From contig NZ_VLLG01000002.1 in NCBI RefSeq assembly GCF_007830125.1, positions 1,310,550-1,374,549 on the forward strand: DNA of 64,000 nucleotides. Direction: 5' to 3'. Shown in pieces: positions 1 through 7,755 of the stretch. The notes below the pieces were generated by a model, which worked only from the letters and a program-made list of their open reading frames with translations, ran no database searches and was not told the origin of the DNA. The translations under genes were made by a program, and so were the position numbers. This DNA comes from Chitinophaga japonensis (GTDB taxonomy: Bacteria > Bacteroidota > Bacteroidia > Chitinophagales > Chitinophagaceae). Each line of letters starts with the position of its first letter. The stretch's first letter is position 1.

Positions 1-44
1 ATTAACACGCAGATCCATAAACTTGGAGTATATTTCTTTTCCAT
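1..44 (-). CDS. Possible 5' end of a leftward gene, cut by the window edge
   Basis: On the minus strand an ATG at 44-42 is preceded by a purine-rich GAGGAGG about seven bases upstream, one of the best ribosome-binding sites in the window, and the frame stays open to the edge. The visible 14 codons read MEKKYTPSLWICVL, an N-terminus that could lead into a membrane segment. It would be divergent from the isomerase gene at 265, with about 220 bases of shared upstream region. Too short to name a family; the call rests only on the start, the binding site and the open frame. Confidence 0.4.
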   Translation of the reverse strand, partial: MEKKYTPSLWICVL

Positions 45-264
45 TTTTCAACCTCCTCTTTATATATAACCAACATAACCTGTGATAAGTTACACCTCAC
101 TTATTGCAGAAAAGGTGCCAAACTTTCATATTCCTCCGAAAACGGCTACTGTATTATATTTCCTCTACCTGTATATACGCAAAATTAGCTGAAATAGTTG
201 TGCGGAATATACGTAAAAGCTAAAATGCGTAATTTCCCCCTTCACTAAAATCACAACGACCGAA

Positions 265-1062
265 ATGTCCAGTACAAATGTTCCCGCAGCCCTGAAAGGC
301 AACATCCGTCATTCCGTTTGCGCCTGGTGCTACAACGATATGCCGCTGGAAGACCTCTGCAGGTCCGCCAAAGCAATCGGGCTGCAGTCCATTGACCTGC
401 TGAACCCCGAAGATTTTGCCACTGCCCGGAAATATGACCTTACCTGCGCCATGGTGGCCGCCATCAACCAGAACTGGGGCATTACCCGCGGCTGGAACCG
501 CGTGGAGCATCATGATCAGTTGGTGGCGTACTACCAGTACCTGGTAGATGAAACGGCCAAAGCCGGCTACGCCAACCTGATCTGCTTTTCCGGCAACCGC
601 GGGGGACTGGATGATGAACAGGGCCTGCAAAACTGCACGCAGGGGCTGCAGCGCATCATGGGCTACGCGGAAAAGAAGCGGGTGAACATCGTGATGGAGC
701 TGCTTAACAGCAAAATAGACCACCCGGACTACCAGTGCGACCATACCAACTGGGGCGTAAACCTCTGTAAAGCCATTGGTTCCGAACGGTTTAAGCTGCT
801 GTACGATATCTATCACATGCAGATCATGGAAGGAGACGTGATCCGCACCATACAGGAAAACCATCCCTACATCGCCCACTACCACACCGGCGGCGTGCCC
901 GGGCGGAATGAAATAGACGATACCCAGGAACTGTACTATCCCGCTATTATGAAAGCCATACATGCCACCGGCTATACCGGCTTTGTGGCCCAGGAATTTG
1001 TGCCCACCTGCACCGACCGGATAGCCGCCTTAAAACAGGCAGTACACATTTGTGATGTGTAA
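265..1062 (+). CDS. Hydroxypyruvate isomerase-like TIM-barrel enzyme
   Basis: A 265-residue protein of the sugar phosphate isomerase/epimerase (xylose isomerase-like TIM barrel) superfamily, closest in pattern to hydroxypyruvate isomerases, which interconvert hydroxypyruvate and tartronate semialdehyde. Visible signatures are NIVMELLNSKIDHPDYQCD with a probable metal-binding Glu, HYHTGGVPGRNEID, and a C-terminal AQEFVPT supplying a second Glu. Full length for the family. No signal peptide, so cytosolic, unlike many Bacteroidota relatives that carry a Tat signal. The ATG at 265 is the first sensible start. No glyoxylate-pathway partner lies nearby, so the true substrate is uncertain. Confidence 0.75.
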   Translation: MSSTNVPAALKGNIRHSVCAWCYNDMPLEDLCRSAKAIGLQSIDLLNPEDFATARKYDLTCAMVAAINQNWGITRGWNRVEHHDQLVAYYQYLVDETAKAGYANLICFSGNRGGLDDEQGLQNCTQGLQRIMGYAEKKRVNIVMELLNSKIDHPDYQCDHTNWGVNLCKAIGSERFKLLYDIYHMQIMEGDVIRTIQENHPYIAHYHTGGVPGRNEIDDTQELYYPAIMKAIHATGYTGFVAQEFVPTCTDRIAALKQAVHICDV

Positions 1063-1072
1063 AAAAGGAAAG

Positions 1073-1184
1073 TCCAAATTCCAAAATGGCTGCTATCGCC
1101 TAACAATCGGAGCCGTTCCGCGTTATTAGCAACTCGTGTGCATTTCGGAATTTGGATTTTGGGATTTGGATTTTGGATTTTCAT
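1073..1184. repeat. Intergenic inverted repeat, ggaatttgga family
   Basis: Between the isomerase and the permease, the 15-base arm tccaaattccaaaat (1073-1087) pairs with atttcggaatttgga (1142-1156) with one mismatch, enclosing about 54 bases. The right arm continues as tandem variants of ggatttt/gggatttgga to about 1184. The same words build the larger inverted repeat at 7621-7732, so this is probably a degenerate copy of the same dispersed element. Confidence 0.55.
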
Positions 1185-1196
1185 ACTTTTGTTCCC

Positions 1197-2645
1197 ATGC
1201 CAAATTATTTCAGGAAGCCTTTAGGCTGGCTGCTGCAGGAATCCGGCCAGGAGGGCACGCATACCCTTAAACGTACTTTAAGCGCCTTTCAACTGGTCAC
1301 CCTGGGGATCGGCGGCATTATCGGCGCCGGGCTGTTCTCCCTGAGCGGACTGGCTGCGGCCAACCATGCCGGGCCGGCAGTTACACTCTCCTTTGTGGTG
1401 GCGGCCATCGGCTGCGCCTTTTCCGGGCTTTGCTACGCGGAGTTTGCCGCCATGATCCCCGTGGCCGGCAGCGCCTATACCTACGCCTACGCCACCATGG
1501 GCGAAATGATCGCCTGGATCATTGGCTGGGACCTGGTGCTGGAATTTTCCGTGGGGGCGGCTACGGTAGCCATCAGTTGGTCCAATTACCTCGTAAAATT
1601 CCTGGCCAGCTATAACATTTACCTGCCACCGCAACTGGTGCATTCCCCTTTTGAAACGGCGCAACTGGCCGATGGCTCCGTGGTGCACGGCATCCTGAAC
1701 CTGCCGGCCGCCCTGGTGGTAGTGGCCATGTCCGCCATCCTGATACGCGGCACCAGGGGATCGGCCCTGTGGAATACTATTGTGGTGGCGCTCAAGGTAG
1801 GGGTGGTAGTGCTGTTCATTGCGCTGGGATGGCGCTATATACAGCCGGCCAACCTGGTACCCTATGTGCCCGCTAATACCGGCGTTTTCGGGGAGTTCGG
1901 CTGGTCCGGCATTCTCCGCGGGGCAGGGGTGGTGTTCTTTGTGTACCTGGGGTTTGACATCATCAGCGCAGCGGCGCAGGAAACCAAAAATCCCAAACGC
2001 AATATGCCCATCGGCATCCTGGGCTCCCTGCTGGTGTGCACCATCCTGTTCATTCTCTTTGCGCACGTAATGACCGGCCTGGCGCCCTACCAGGAATTTA
2101 AAGGCAACGCCGCCCCGGTGGCCGTAGCCATTGCCTATACCCCCTACACCTGGCTGGGGCAGTTGATCATCATCGCCATACTGATAGGATATACTTCGGT
2201 GATACTGGTAGACCTGCTGGGGCAAACGCGCGTATTCTACGCCATGTCCAGGGACGGGCTGCTGCCAAAGATATTTTCAGACATCCATCCCCGCTTCCAG
2301 ACCCCCTGGCGGTCCAACATCCTTTTCTGCATTTTCGTGGGCCTGTTTGCCGCCTTTGTGCCTATCCGGGTGGTGGGAGAAATGACCAGCATCGGCACCC
2401 TGCTCGCCTTCGTGATCGTATGCGCGGGCGTATGGATCATGCGGTACTCCCTGCCGGATGTGCCGCGCCCGTTCAAAACGCCCTGGGTGCCTTTTGTGCC
2501 CATCATGGGCATTGTCACCTGCCTGGGCATGATGCTGTTCCTGCCCTGGGATACCTGGCTGCGGCTGATCGTATGGATGGCATTGGGAATGGCTATCTAT
2601 TACGGCTATGGCAGAAAGCACAGCAGGGTACGGAAAAGTCACTAA
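1197..2645 (+). CDS. APC-family amino acid permease (CAT/YfnA-like)
   Basis: An inner-membrane amino acid transporter of the APC superfamily, 482 residues with about 12 hydrophobic segments. The first helix carries the glycine-rich GIGGIIGAGLFSLSG typical of substrate-binding TM1 in these carriers, followed by CYAEFAAMIPVAGSAYTYAY, highly characteristic of the cationic amino acid transporter/YfnA branch. The ATG at 1197 (MPNYFRKPLG) is preferred; an in-frame TTG at 1152 would add 15 residues translated from the repeat and is unlikely. The stop overlaps the stop of the convergent acetyltransferase gene. Substrate not determinable from sequence; proton- or sodium-coupled uptake is usual for the family. 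Confidence 0.85.
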   Translation: MPNYFRKPLGWLLQESGQEGTHTLKRTLSAFQLVTLGIGGIIGAGLFSLSGLAAANHAGPAVTLSFVVAAIGCAFSGLCYAEFAAMIPVAGSAYTYAYATMGEMIAWIIGWDLVLEFSVGAATVAISWSNYLVKFLASYNIYLPPQLVHSPFETAQLADGSVVHGILNLPAALVVVAMSAILIRGTRGSALWNTIVVALKVGVVVLFIALGWRYIQPANLVPYVPANTGVFGEFGWSGILRGAGVVFFVYLGFDIISAAAQETKNPKRNMPIGILGSLLVCTILFILFAHVMTGLAPYQEFKGNAAPVAVAIAYTPYTWLGQLIIIAILIGYTSVILVDLLGQTRVFYAMSRDGLLPKIFSDIHPRFQTPWRSNILFCIFVGLFAAFVPIRVVGEMTSIGTLLAFVIVCAGVWIMRYSLPDVPRPFKTPWVPFVPIMGIVTCLGMMLFLPWDTWLRLIVWMALGMAIYYGYGRKHSRVRKSH

Positions 2646-3184
2646 TATTTCCAGTCCTCCCGCAGTATGCCCATTACCACCATATCTACATACTGCCCGT
2701 GCAGCTTGGCGCTATGGCGCAGAATGCCTTCTTTGGTAAAGCCCAGCTTAATGGGTATCTGCCCGCTGCGCTCGTTCTGCAGCACAAAGCGGATCTCGAT
2801 CTTGTTCAGGCGCAGCTTTTTGAACGCAAACGTAATGAGCGCCTTGCAGCAGGCGGTGGCAATGCCTTTCCGCTGGAAAGCCTCGCCCACCCAGTAACCG
2901 ATTTCCGCTTTTTGCAGCAGGTGGTCCCAGCCGTGCAGGTCCATTACGCCGCACAGCTCGTTCTGGTACCACATGCCCAGGGCCATGGCTTCCTGCTCAT
3001 CGGCCTTGCGCTGCATCAGTTGTATGAAACGCAGGGAATGCTCTTCATTGGTATTATAATCCACCCACGGCAGGAACCTGCGCAGGCTTTTACGCGATAC
3101 GTCTATCTGCTTGTATAAGGCCGGAGCATCCCCGGGCTGTAATTGCCGCAGGGTTATTTTGTCATTAACGCGCAGTTCAAGCAT
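2642..3184 (-). CDS. GNAT acetyltransferase, RimJ/RimL type
   Basis: A 180-residue GNAT-fold N-acetyltransferase resembling RimJ/RimL and ribosomal-protein serine acetyltransferases. It opens with the typical ITLRQLQPGDAPALY strand-helix, has the acetyl-CoA pyrophosphate-binding segment around VGEAFQRKGIATACC, and ends with LGFTKEGILRHSAKLHGQYVD, a common C-terminal pattern of this subgroup. ATG at 3184. It converges on the permease gene with overlapping stop codons. The acceptor (protein N-terminus or small amine) cannot be told from sequence. Confidence 0.82.
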   Translation of the reverse strand: MLELRVNDKITLRQLQPGDAPALYKQIDVSRKSLRRFLPWVDYNTNEEHSLRFIQLMQRKADEQEAMALGMWYQNELCGVMDLHGWDHLLQKAEIGYWVGEAFQRKGIATACCKALITFAFKKLRLNKIEIRFVLQNERSGQIPIKLGFTKEGILRHSAKLHGQYVDMVVMGILREDWKY

Positions 3185-3261
3185 AGCAGGTCAAAAGGTG
3201 GTCTGTAAAGGTGTTCATGGGCAAATTAAGAAAATTTAATTTGAGCGGCCGGACCGGCAAC

Positions 3262-3290
3262 AAAAACGGGCCGGCAAAATTGCCGGCCCG
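3262..3290 (-). terminator. Rho-independent terminator of the leftward lipoprotein gene
   Basis: A perfect palindrome with 11-base arms (cgggccggcaa / ttgccggcccg, 3267-3290) and a two-base loop sits about 40 bases past the stop of the lipoprotein gene, followed on the minus strand by five Ts (3266-3262). Confidence 0.8.
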
Positions 3291-3331
3291 CCCTAACACT
3301 ATAGCTTATATGACCGTACTGAAAACCCTGT

Positions 3332-3970
3332 TCAGTGCTTTGCTATCAACTGTTGCTTCGTCATGTCCTTCACGATCTGACGGGCATACAGGTAAGCCTG
3401 CCGCAGCGCCGTAGGCGGGTCTACGGACTGTGTTTGCGCAGAGTAGATCAGCTTGCGCTTGTCCAGGTCGTACAGGTTGGTCTCCCAGTTGTACTTCACA
3501 TTGGTCTGGTAATACCCCGGTTGGTACATGCGGTCATACCAGGTGCTGTAGTAAGGCCAGAAACGGCCGTAGTACCGGGGATAGGGACCATACATGGGAC
3601 CGGACCGTACGTAATTTTTTTCCTTTGCCTTGTCCAGCAGCACTACGGTCAGCACCTGCCGGGCATCGCTGTTCTTCAGTTTGCGCAGGGCGGCCCTTTC
3701 CTCCATTTTATCGTTGAAAGCGCCGGGGCCGAACTCCTGTAAAGCGGACGTGGCGTTGTAACCTTCTTTCCGCAGTTCTTCCACCAGGTTTTCCTCCATC
3801 ATCTGCCGCAACTGTCTTTCCTGTTTGGGAACCAGGGCCATCACCATGATCTTTTCGTCCCTTTGCAGCCGCGCATCATCCGTTTTCCAGGAAGAGGTAA
3901 GCCTGGTGCTGGAACAGGCCGCCAACGTCAGCAATCCTGCGCTCATTACTAATAATCCTATCTGCTTCAT
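3332..3970 (-). CDS. Outer-envelope lipoprotein of unknown function (DUF4136-like)
   Basis: A 212-residue lipoprotein. The signal ends in a lipobox LTLAAC, giving a mature N-terminus CSSTRLTSSWK. The middle, with MVMALVPKQERQLRQMMEENLVEELRKEGY in sense (a strand then a helix), resembles DUF4136-type or curli-regulator-like lipoproteins that bind or scaffold envelope components; I treat that only as resemblance. A Tyr/Pro-rich stretch (GPMYGPYPRYYGRFWPYY) occupies roughly residues 125-150. ATG at 3970 is preferred over an in-frame GTG at 3979. Single gene with its own terminator. Confidence 0.65.
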   Translation of the reverse strand: MKQIGLLVMSAGLLTLAACSSTRLTSSWKTDDARLQRDEKIMVMALVPKQERQLRQMMEENLVEELRKEGYNATSALQEFGPGAFNDKMEERAALRKLKNSDARQVLTVVLLDKAKEKNYVRSGPMYGPYPRYYGRFWPYYSTWYDRMYQPGYYQTNVKYNWETNLYDLDKRKLIYSAQTQSVDPPTALRQAYLYARQIVKDMTKQQLIAKH

Positions 3971-4053
3971 ATGACGCACTTTTTTGTTGTTAGCTCTTAG
4001 ACGGGCAAGGGGCGGCAGGGTTTACAGGGGTGGATGTTAAGGGAATGCAAAAA

Positions 4054-4105
4054 ATTAGCTATTAGCTTCGTAGCTGTTATCCACGCTACAACGCTAATAG
4101 CTAAT
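4054..4105. repeat. Intergenic inverted repeat attagctattagc
   Basis: Arms attagctattagc (4054-4066) and gctaatagctaat (4093-4105) are perfect complements of 13 bases. Inside, gtagc (4070-4074) and gctac (4085-4089) can extend the hairpin. It lies just beyond the mqnC stop and may serve as its transcript end, though no long T run follows. Confidence 0.6.
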
Positions 4106-4119
4106 CACTAATCGCTTAC

Positions 4120-5244
4120 TTAGTAAGTAATCACCTGTTCTTCAATGGTCCCGGGTATCTCCCTGAACTCATATAGCTGGGTGCGTAACTGGGGCTCAAA
4201 TCCGGCCTCCCGGATAGCGTCCTGTATGGAGCGGTAGGTAAAACGGTGCGGGGCGCCGGCGGCGCTCACCACGTTCTCCTCGATCATGATGGATCCAAAA
4301 TCATTGGCGCCGGCGTGCAGGCAGAGCTGCGCCACCTGCTTGCCCACAGTCAGCCAGGAAGCCTGTATATTTTTTACGTTGGGCAGCATAATGCGGCTGA
4401 GCGCGATCATGCGGATGTACTCCTCCGCCGTGGTCATGTTGTGCACGCCGCGTATGCGGGCCAGCAGGGTATCCACATCCTGGAAGGTCCAGGGAATGAA
4501 GGCGGTGAAACCATAGTGCCCTTCGGGCTTTTCGCTCTGTACCTGGCGGATGGCGGCCAGGTGCTCAAAACGCTCCAACACCGTTTCCACGTGACCAAAC
4601 ATCATGGTGGCGGAGGTGGCTATATTCAGTTGATGAGCGGCCCGCATCACGTCCAGCCATTCCTGTGCGCCGCATTTGCCTTTGGAGATCAGGCGGCGTA
4701 CCCGGTCGTTCAGTATCTCGGCGCCGGCGCCGGGCAGGCTGTCCATGCCGGCCTCCTTCAGGGCGGCCAGCACTTCAATATGCGTGCTTTTTTCCAGCTT
4801 GGTGATATGCGCTACTTCCGGGGGGCCCAGCGTATGCAGGCGCAGGGTGGGGTACAGGGCTTTCAGTTGTTTGAACAGGTCCACGTAAAAGCTCAGCCCC
4901 AGCTCAGGGTGGTGCCCGCCCTGCAGCAGCAACTGGTCGCCGCCGTATTTCAGCGTTTCATCGATCTTGCGCTTGTATTCATCAATACTGGTAATATAGG
5001 CTTCGGCATGGCCCGGTACGCGGTAAAAATTGCAGAATTTGCAATTGGCGGTGCACACATTGGTGGTGTTCACATTCCGGTCTATCTGCCAGGTCACCTT
5101 GCCATGCGGCACCTGCTGCTTGCGCAGCTCGTTGGCAATATGCGCCAGCTCTGCCATGGGCGCTTTCTCAAATAAGAACACTCCTTCTTCCGCAGTCAGC
5201 CACTCAAACCCGAGGGCCTTCTGATATAGATCTTTCAGTTGCAT
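4120..5244 (-). CDS. mqnC: Cyclic dehypoxanthinyl futalosine synthase, radical SAM
   Basis: A radical-SAM enzyme of the futalosine route to menaquinone, converting dehypoxanthine futalosine to the cyclic intermediate. Of its 374 residues, C64, C68 and C71 form the CxxxCxxC cluster motif in NVCTANCKFCNFYR, directly after TWQIDRNVNTT. LLQGGHHPELGLSFY and SLPGAGAEILNDRVR fit MqnC better than the related MqnE. The start is ATG at 5244 (MQLKDLYQKA); ten extra upstream codons (MLTLLTLSCN) look nonhomologous. The other mqn genes are not in this window, so the pathway must be completed elsewhere. A -7-like box lies 19 bases upstream of the start. Confidence 0.88.
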   Translation of the reverse strand: MQLKDLYQKALGFEWLTAEEGVFLFEKAPMAELAHIANELRKQQVPHGKVTWQIDRNVNTTNVCTANCKFCNFYRVPGHAEAYITSIDEYKRKIDETLKYGGDQLLLQGGHHPELGLSFYVDLFKQLKALYPTLRLHTLGPPEVAHITKLEKSTHIEVLAALKEAGMDSLPGAGAEILNDRVRRLISKGKCGAQEWLDVMRAAHQLNIATSATMMFGHVETVLERFEHLAAIRQVQSEKPEGHYGFTAFIPWTFQDVDTLLARIRGVHNMTTAEEYIRMIALSRIMLPNVKNIQASWLTVGKQVAQLCLHAGANDFGSIMIEENVVSAAGAPHRFTYRSIQDAIREAGFEPQLRTQLYEFREIPGTIEEQVITY

Positions 5245-5262
5245 GTTACAGCTTAATGTGAG

Positions 5263-5270
5263 CAAAGTTA
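5263..5270 (-). promoter_or_regulatory. Probable -7 box for mqnC
   Basis: The minus strand reads TAACTTTG, matching the Bacteroidota -7 consensus TAnnTTTG, 18 bases before the mqnC ATG. No convincing -33 TTTG is present at the usual spacing. Confidence 0.45.
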
Positions 5271-5425
5271 ACAATTGTGCACAATAGTCCCTACGCCCTT
5301 CAAATGTTGCCCGTACCGCGTAAGCGGTTGTTCATACGTTTTTCGCTCCGTTTGAAATATTTTTTTGCTATATGAAAGTATTTTAATGTTAAATTTATAT
5401 AAACGAGAGCATCTCGCGCCTGCGT

Positions 5426-6664
5426 ATGCGATATACCTTACTGTTACTTATCTGTTGGCTCTGCCTCATGGCCGCCACCGGCAATTCCACAAGTGCATCT
5501 GCCCTGGTCTACCTTAGTGCCAACCGTACCGATACCGTGAAAAAAGCTGCCTTGATCACCAGCTTTCCCTTCCGCCAGTATTATGGGGGCGTAGTGGTCA
5601 TTGAAGCACGGCTCAACGGCCTGCCCGATACCCTGCAGTTCATCCTGGACACCGGCAGCGCCGGCATTTCCCTGGATACCAGCACCTGCGCCCGCCTGGG
5701 CATACCGCTCACGCCGTCAGACAAGATCGTAAGAGGGCTGGGGGGCGCCAAACCGGTATCCTTTGCCATGCACCGCACCCTGATTCTGCCCGGCCTGGAA
5801 GTAGACAGCCTGAACTTTCATGTGAACGACTATGAGCTGATCAGCCAGGTGTACGGGCTGCAGGTAGATGGCATCATTGGCTACAGCCTGCTGAGCCGTT
5901 ATATCGTAACGGTGGACTATGACAAGGAAATGATCAACATCTACTCCAAAGGGCAGTACGACTACCCGCGCGGCGGCCTGCTGCTGAAACCTTCCCTTAC
6001 GCTGATCCCCATTATATCCGCTCCCCTGCGCAACGGCAAGGCCGAGTCCCTGAACCGGTATTATTTTGACACCGGCGCCGGCATGTGCCTGCTGCTGTCC
6101 AACCAGTTTGTAAAGGACAGCGGCCTGCTCTCTTCCCGGAAAAGAAGGCGCAAGATCATTCAAACAGAGGCGCAGGGCCTGGGTGGAAAAATGTCCATGC
6201 ACATCACCACTATCCAGGAGTTCAAGATCGGCAACTACGCCTTCCGCAATGTACCGGTATACCTCTTTGACGATAAGACCAACATTACCGCCTATCCCTT
6301 CCTGGGCGGCATGATCGGCAATGACCTGCTGCGCAGGTTCAACCTGGTGCTGAACTATCCCAAAAAGGAGATCTACCTGCTGCCCAATACCCATTACCGT
6401 GATCCCTTCGACTACTCGTACACGGGCCTGATCATTTACTTCGTCAACGGGAGGATAGAGATCACGGACGTGATCGGGAGCTCCCCGGCAGAAAAAGCGG
6501 GCTTTAAAAAAGGAGACATCATCCTGGCCATCAACAATAATTTCAGCAACAACCTGCAGGTATACCGCGACCTGCTGAAGAACGTGGGCACCCGGCCCAT
6601 GCTGCTGCTCATGCGCAATAATGAGCTGATACTTAAAAAGTTACCAATAAAAAGTATTTTGTAG
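5426..6664 (+). CDS. Secreted pepsin-like aspartyl protease with C-terminal PDZ domain
   Basis: A 412-residue exported protein: signal peptide over about residues 1-26, two retropepsin-like lobes and a PDZ domain from about 345. Catalytic aspartates are seen in FILDTGSAGISLD (D75) and YYFDTGAGMCLLL (D215), so both lobes keep DTG. The PDZ part contains IGSSPAEKAGFKKGDIIL, the peptide-binding loop pattern. A substrate-recognition role for PDZ is family knowledge. The next gene, 22 bases downstream, is a shorter paralogue lacking PDZ, so the two are probably cotranscribed and may act together in the periplasm. Confidence 0.85.
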   Translation: MRYTLLLLICWLCLMAATGNSTSASALVYLSANRTDTVKKAALITSFPFRQYYGGVVVIEARLNGLPDTLQFILDTGSAGISLDTSTCARLGIPLTPSDKIVRGLGGAKPVSFAMHRTLILPGLEVDSLNFHVNDYELISQVYGLQVDGIIGYSLLSRYIVTVDYDKEMINIYSKGQYDYPRGGLLLKPSLTLIPIISAPLRNGKAESLNRYYFDTGAGMCLLLSNQFVKDSGLLSSRKRRRKIIQTEAQGLGGKMSMHITTIQEFKIGNYAFRNVPVYLFDDKTNITAYPFLGGMIGNDLLRRFNLVLNYPKKEIYLLPNTHYRDPFDYSYTGLIIYFVNGRIEITDVIGSSPAEKAGFKKGDIILAINNNFSNNLQVYRDLLKNVGTRPMLLLMRNNELILKKLPIKSIL

Positions 6665-6686
6665 CGTTATACTTTCACAAGGCATT

Positions 6687-7610
6687 ATGAGAAAGTATCT
6701 GTTATTAGGGCTGCTGTGCTGCAGCCTGGCTGCTTATTCGCAGGCAGGCAGGTCCCGCACGGAACAGCGGGAACGGGGCGTGGTGGCCGTTATTCCCTTT
6801 CAGTGGTACGGGCATCACCTGGTAATTCCGGCACTGGTATCCGGCTCCACGGACACCCTGCATTTTATTTTTGATACCGGCGCGGAGGTGACCGTGCTGC
6901 ACTACGGCCTGATGGAAAAGCTGCATATACAGGGCAGGAAAAAGGCCGGGATGAGCGCTACCAACGACCTGATGCTGAAAGTAAGCACCGCTACGCTCAA
7001 TGCCCTGTACCTGGACCAGGCGCGGCTGCCCTTCCTGAAAGTATACCTGGAGAATATCCCCGAGTTCCGCAAAGGCACCCTTGCCATTGATGGTTTTATA
7101 GGTGTGGACCTGCTCAGGGCATTTATTGTGAAAATAGACTACGCGCGGCAGCAACTGGTGCTGTACCGCCCCGGCGCCGATATACCGGTAACCGGCGCCA
7201 CGCAGCGCATTCCCTTCCGCCTCAGCTTCCATACACCGGTCATAACAGCCACCATACAACTGCCCGGCGGCCAGTCCCTTAGCGGCAACTACCTCCTCAC
7301 CACCGGCGGGGATTACGGCATCCTGTTCAACTGGCCCTACACGGAAAAACACCGGCTGGACCAGCAACTGGTAACCACCGGTACGGACAAGGTGCAGGAC
7401 CTGTTCAAGGAGCTGGATTACATCAACAGCAGCATACCGGCCATGCGTATAGGCGCCCTGCAACTGCAGCAGGTGCCGGTGAGCTACTGCAAAGATGTGA
7501 ACGATGACAGCCCCCTCATGGAAATAGCCGGGGCAGCGGGTTGCGAGATATGGAAACAATGCCCCGCCGTTATCATCGACTATGCGCGAAAAACGCTATA
7601 CTTGCAATAA
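6687..7610 (+). CDS. Aspartyl protease-like paralogue with a degenerate second lobe
   Basis: A 307-residue exported protein with a signal peptide ending near AYSQA. The first lobe has FIFDTGAEVTVLHYGL (D63), but the equivalent position of the second lobe reads YLLTTGGDYGILF, with Thr205 where the second catalytic Asp should be. The protein stops where its upstream neighbour continues into PDZ. It follows that neighbour by 22 bases in what looks like an operon. It may be inactive, act as a dimer using the intact lobe (retropepsin style), or be a pseudo-protease partner; sequence alone does not decide. Confidence 0.75.
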   Translation: MRKYLLLGLLCCSLAAYSQAGRSRTEQRERGVVAVIPFQWYGHHLVIPALVSGSTDTLHFIFDTGAEVTVLHYGLMEKLHIQGRKKAGMSATNDLMLKVSTATLNALYLDQARLPFLKVYLENIPEFRKGTLAIDGFIGVDLLRAFIVKIDYARQQLVLYRPGADIPVTGATQRIPFRLSFHTPVITATIQLPGGQSLSGNYLLTTGGDYGILFNWPYTEKHRLDQQLVTTGTDKVQDLFKELDYINSSIPAMRIGALQLQQVPVSYCKDVNDDSPLMEIAGAAGCEIWKQCPAVIIDYARKTLYLQ

Positions 7611-7620
7611 TTTCCAAACC

Positions 7621-7732
7621 CCAAATTCCAATATCCAAATCCCAACCTGGATTACACTTGTTTCAACTAAAAGCAATCTGCTTTTAATTTTAACACTCCT
7701 TTATAATTTGGGATTTGGATATTGGAATTTGG
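7621..7732. repeat. Long intergenic inverted repeat with 24-base arms
   Basis: Arms at 7621-7644 and 7709-7732 are perfect reverse complements (right arm begins tgggatttggatatt and ends ggaatttgg). The 64-base loop holds a second hairpin, aaaagca/tgctttt (7669-7685). The element fills the gap between the protease pair and the M16 peptidase genes. It shares its sequence words with the repeat at 1073-1184. No coding capacity and no T run typical of a simple terminator. Confidence 0.8.
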
Positions 7733-7755
7733 AATTTTAATACCTTTAAGAGCAT

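Noticed and set aside
220-963. Long minus-strand frame over the isomerase gene
   Set aside because: Antisense to a recognisable TIM-barrel enzyme; no start context or motifs.
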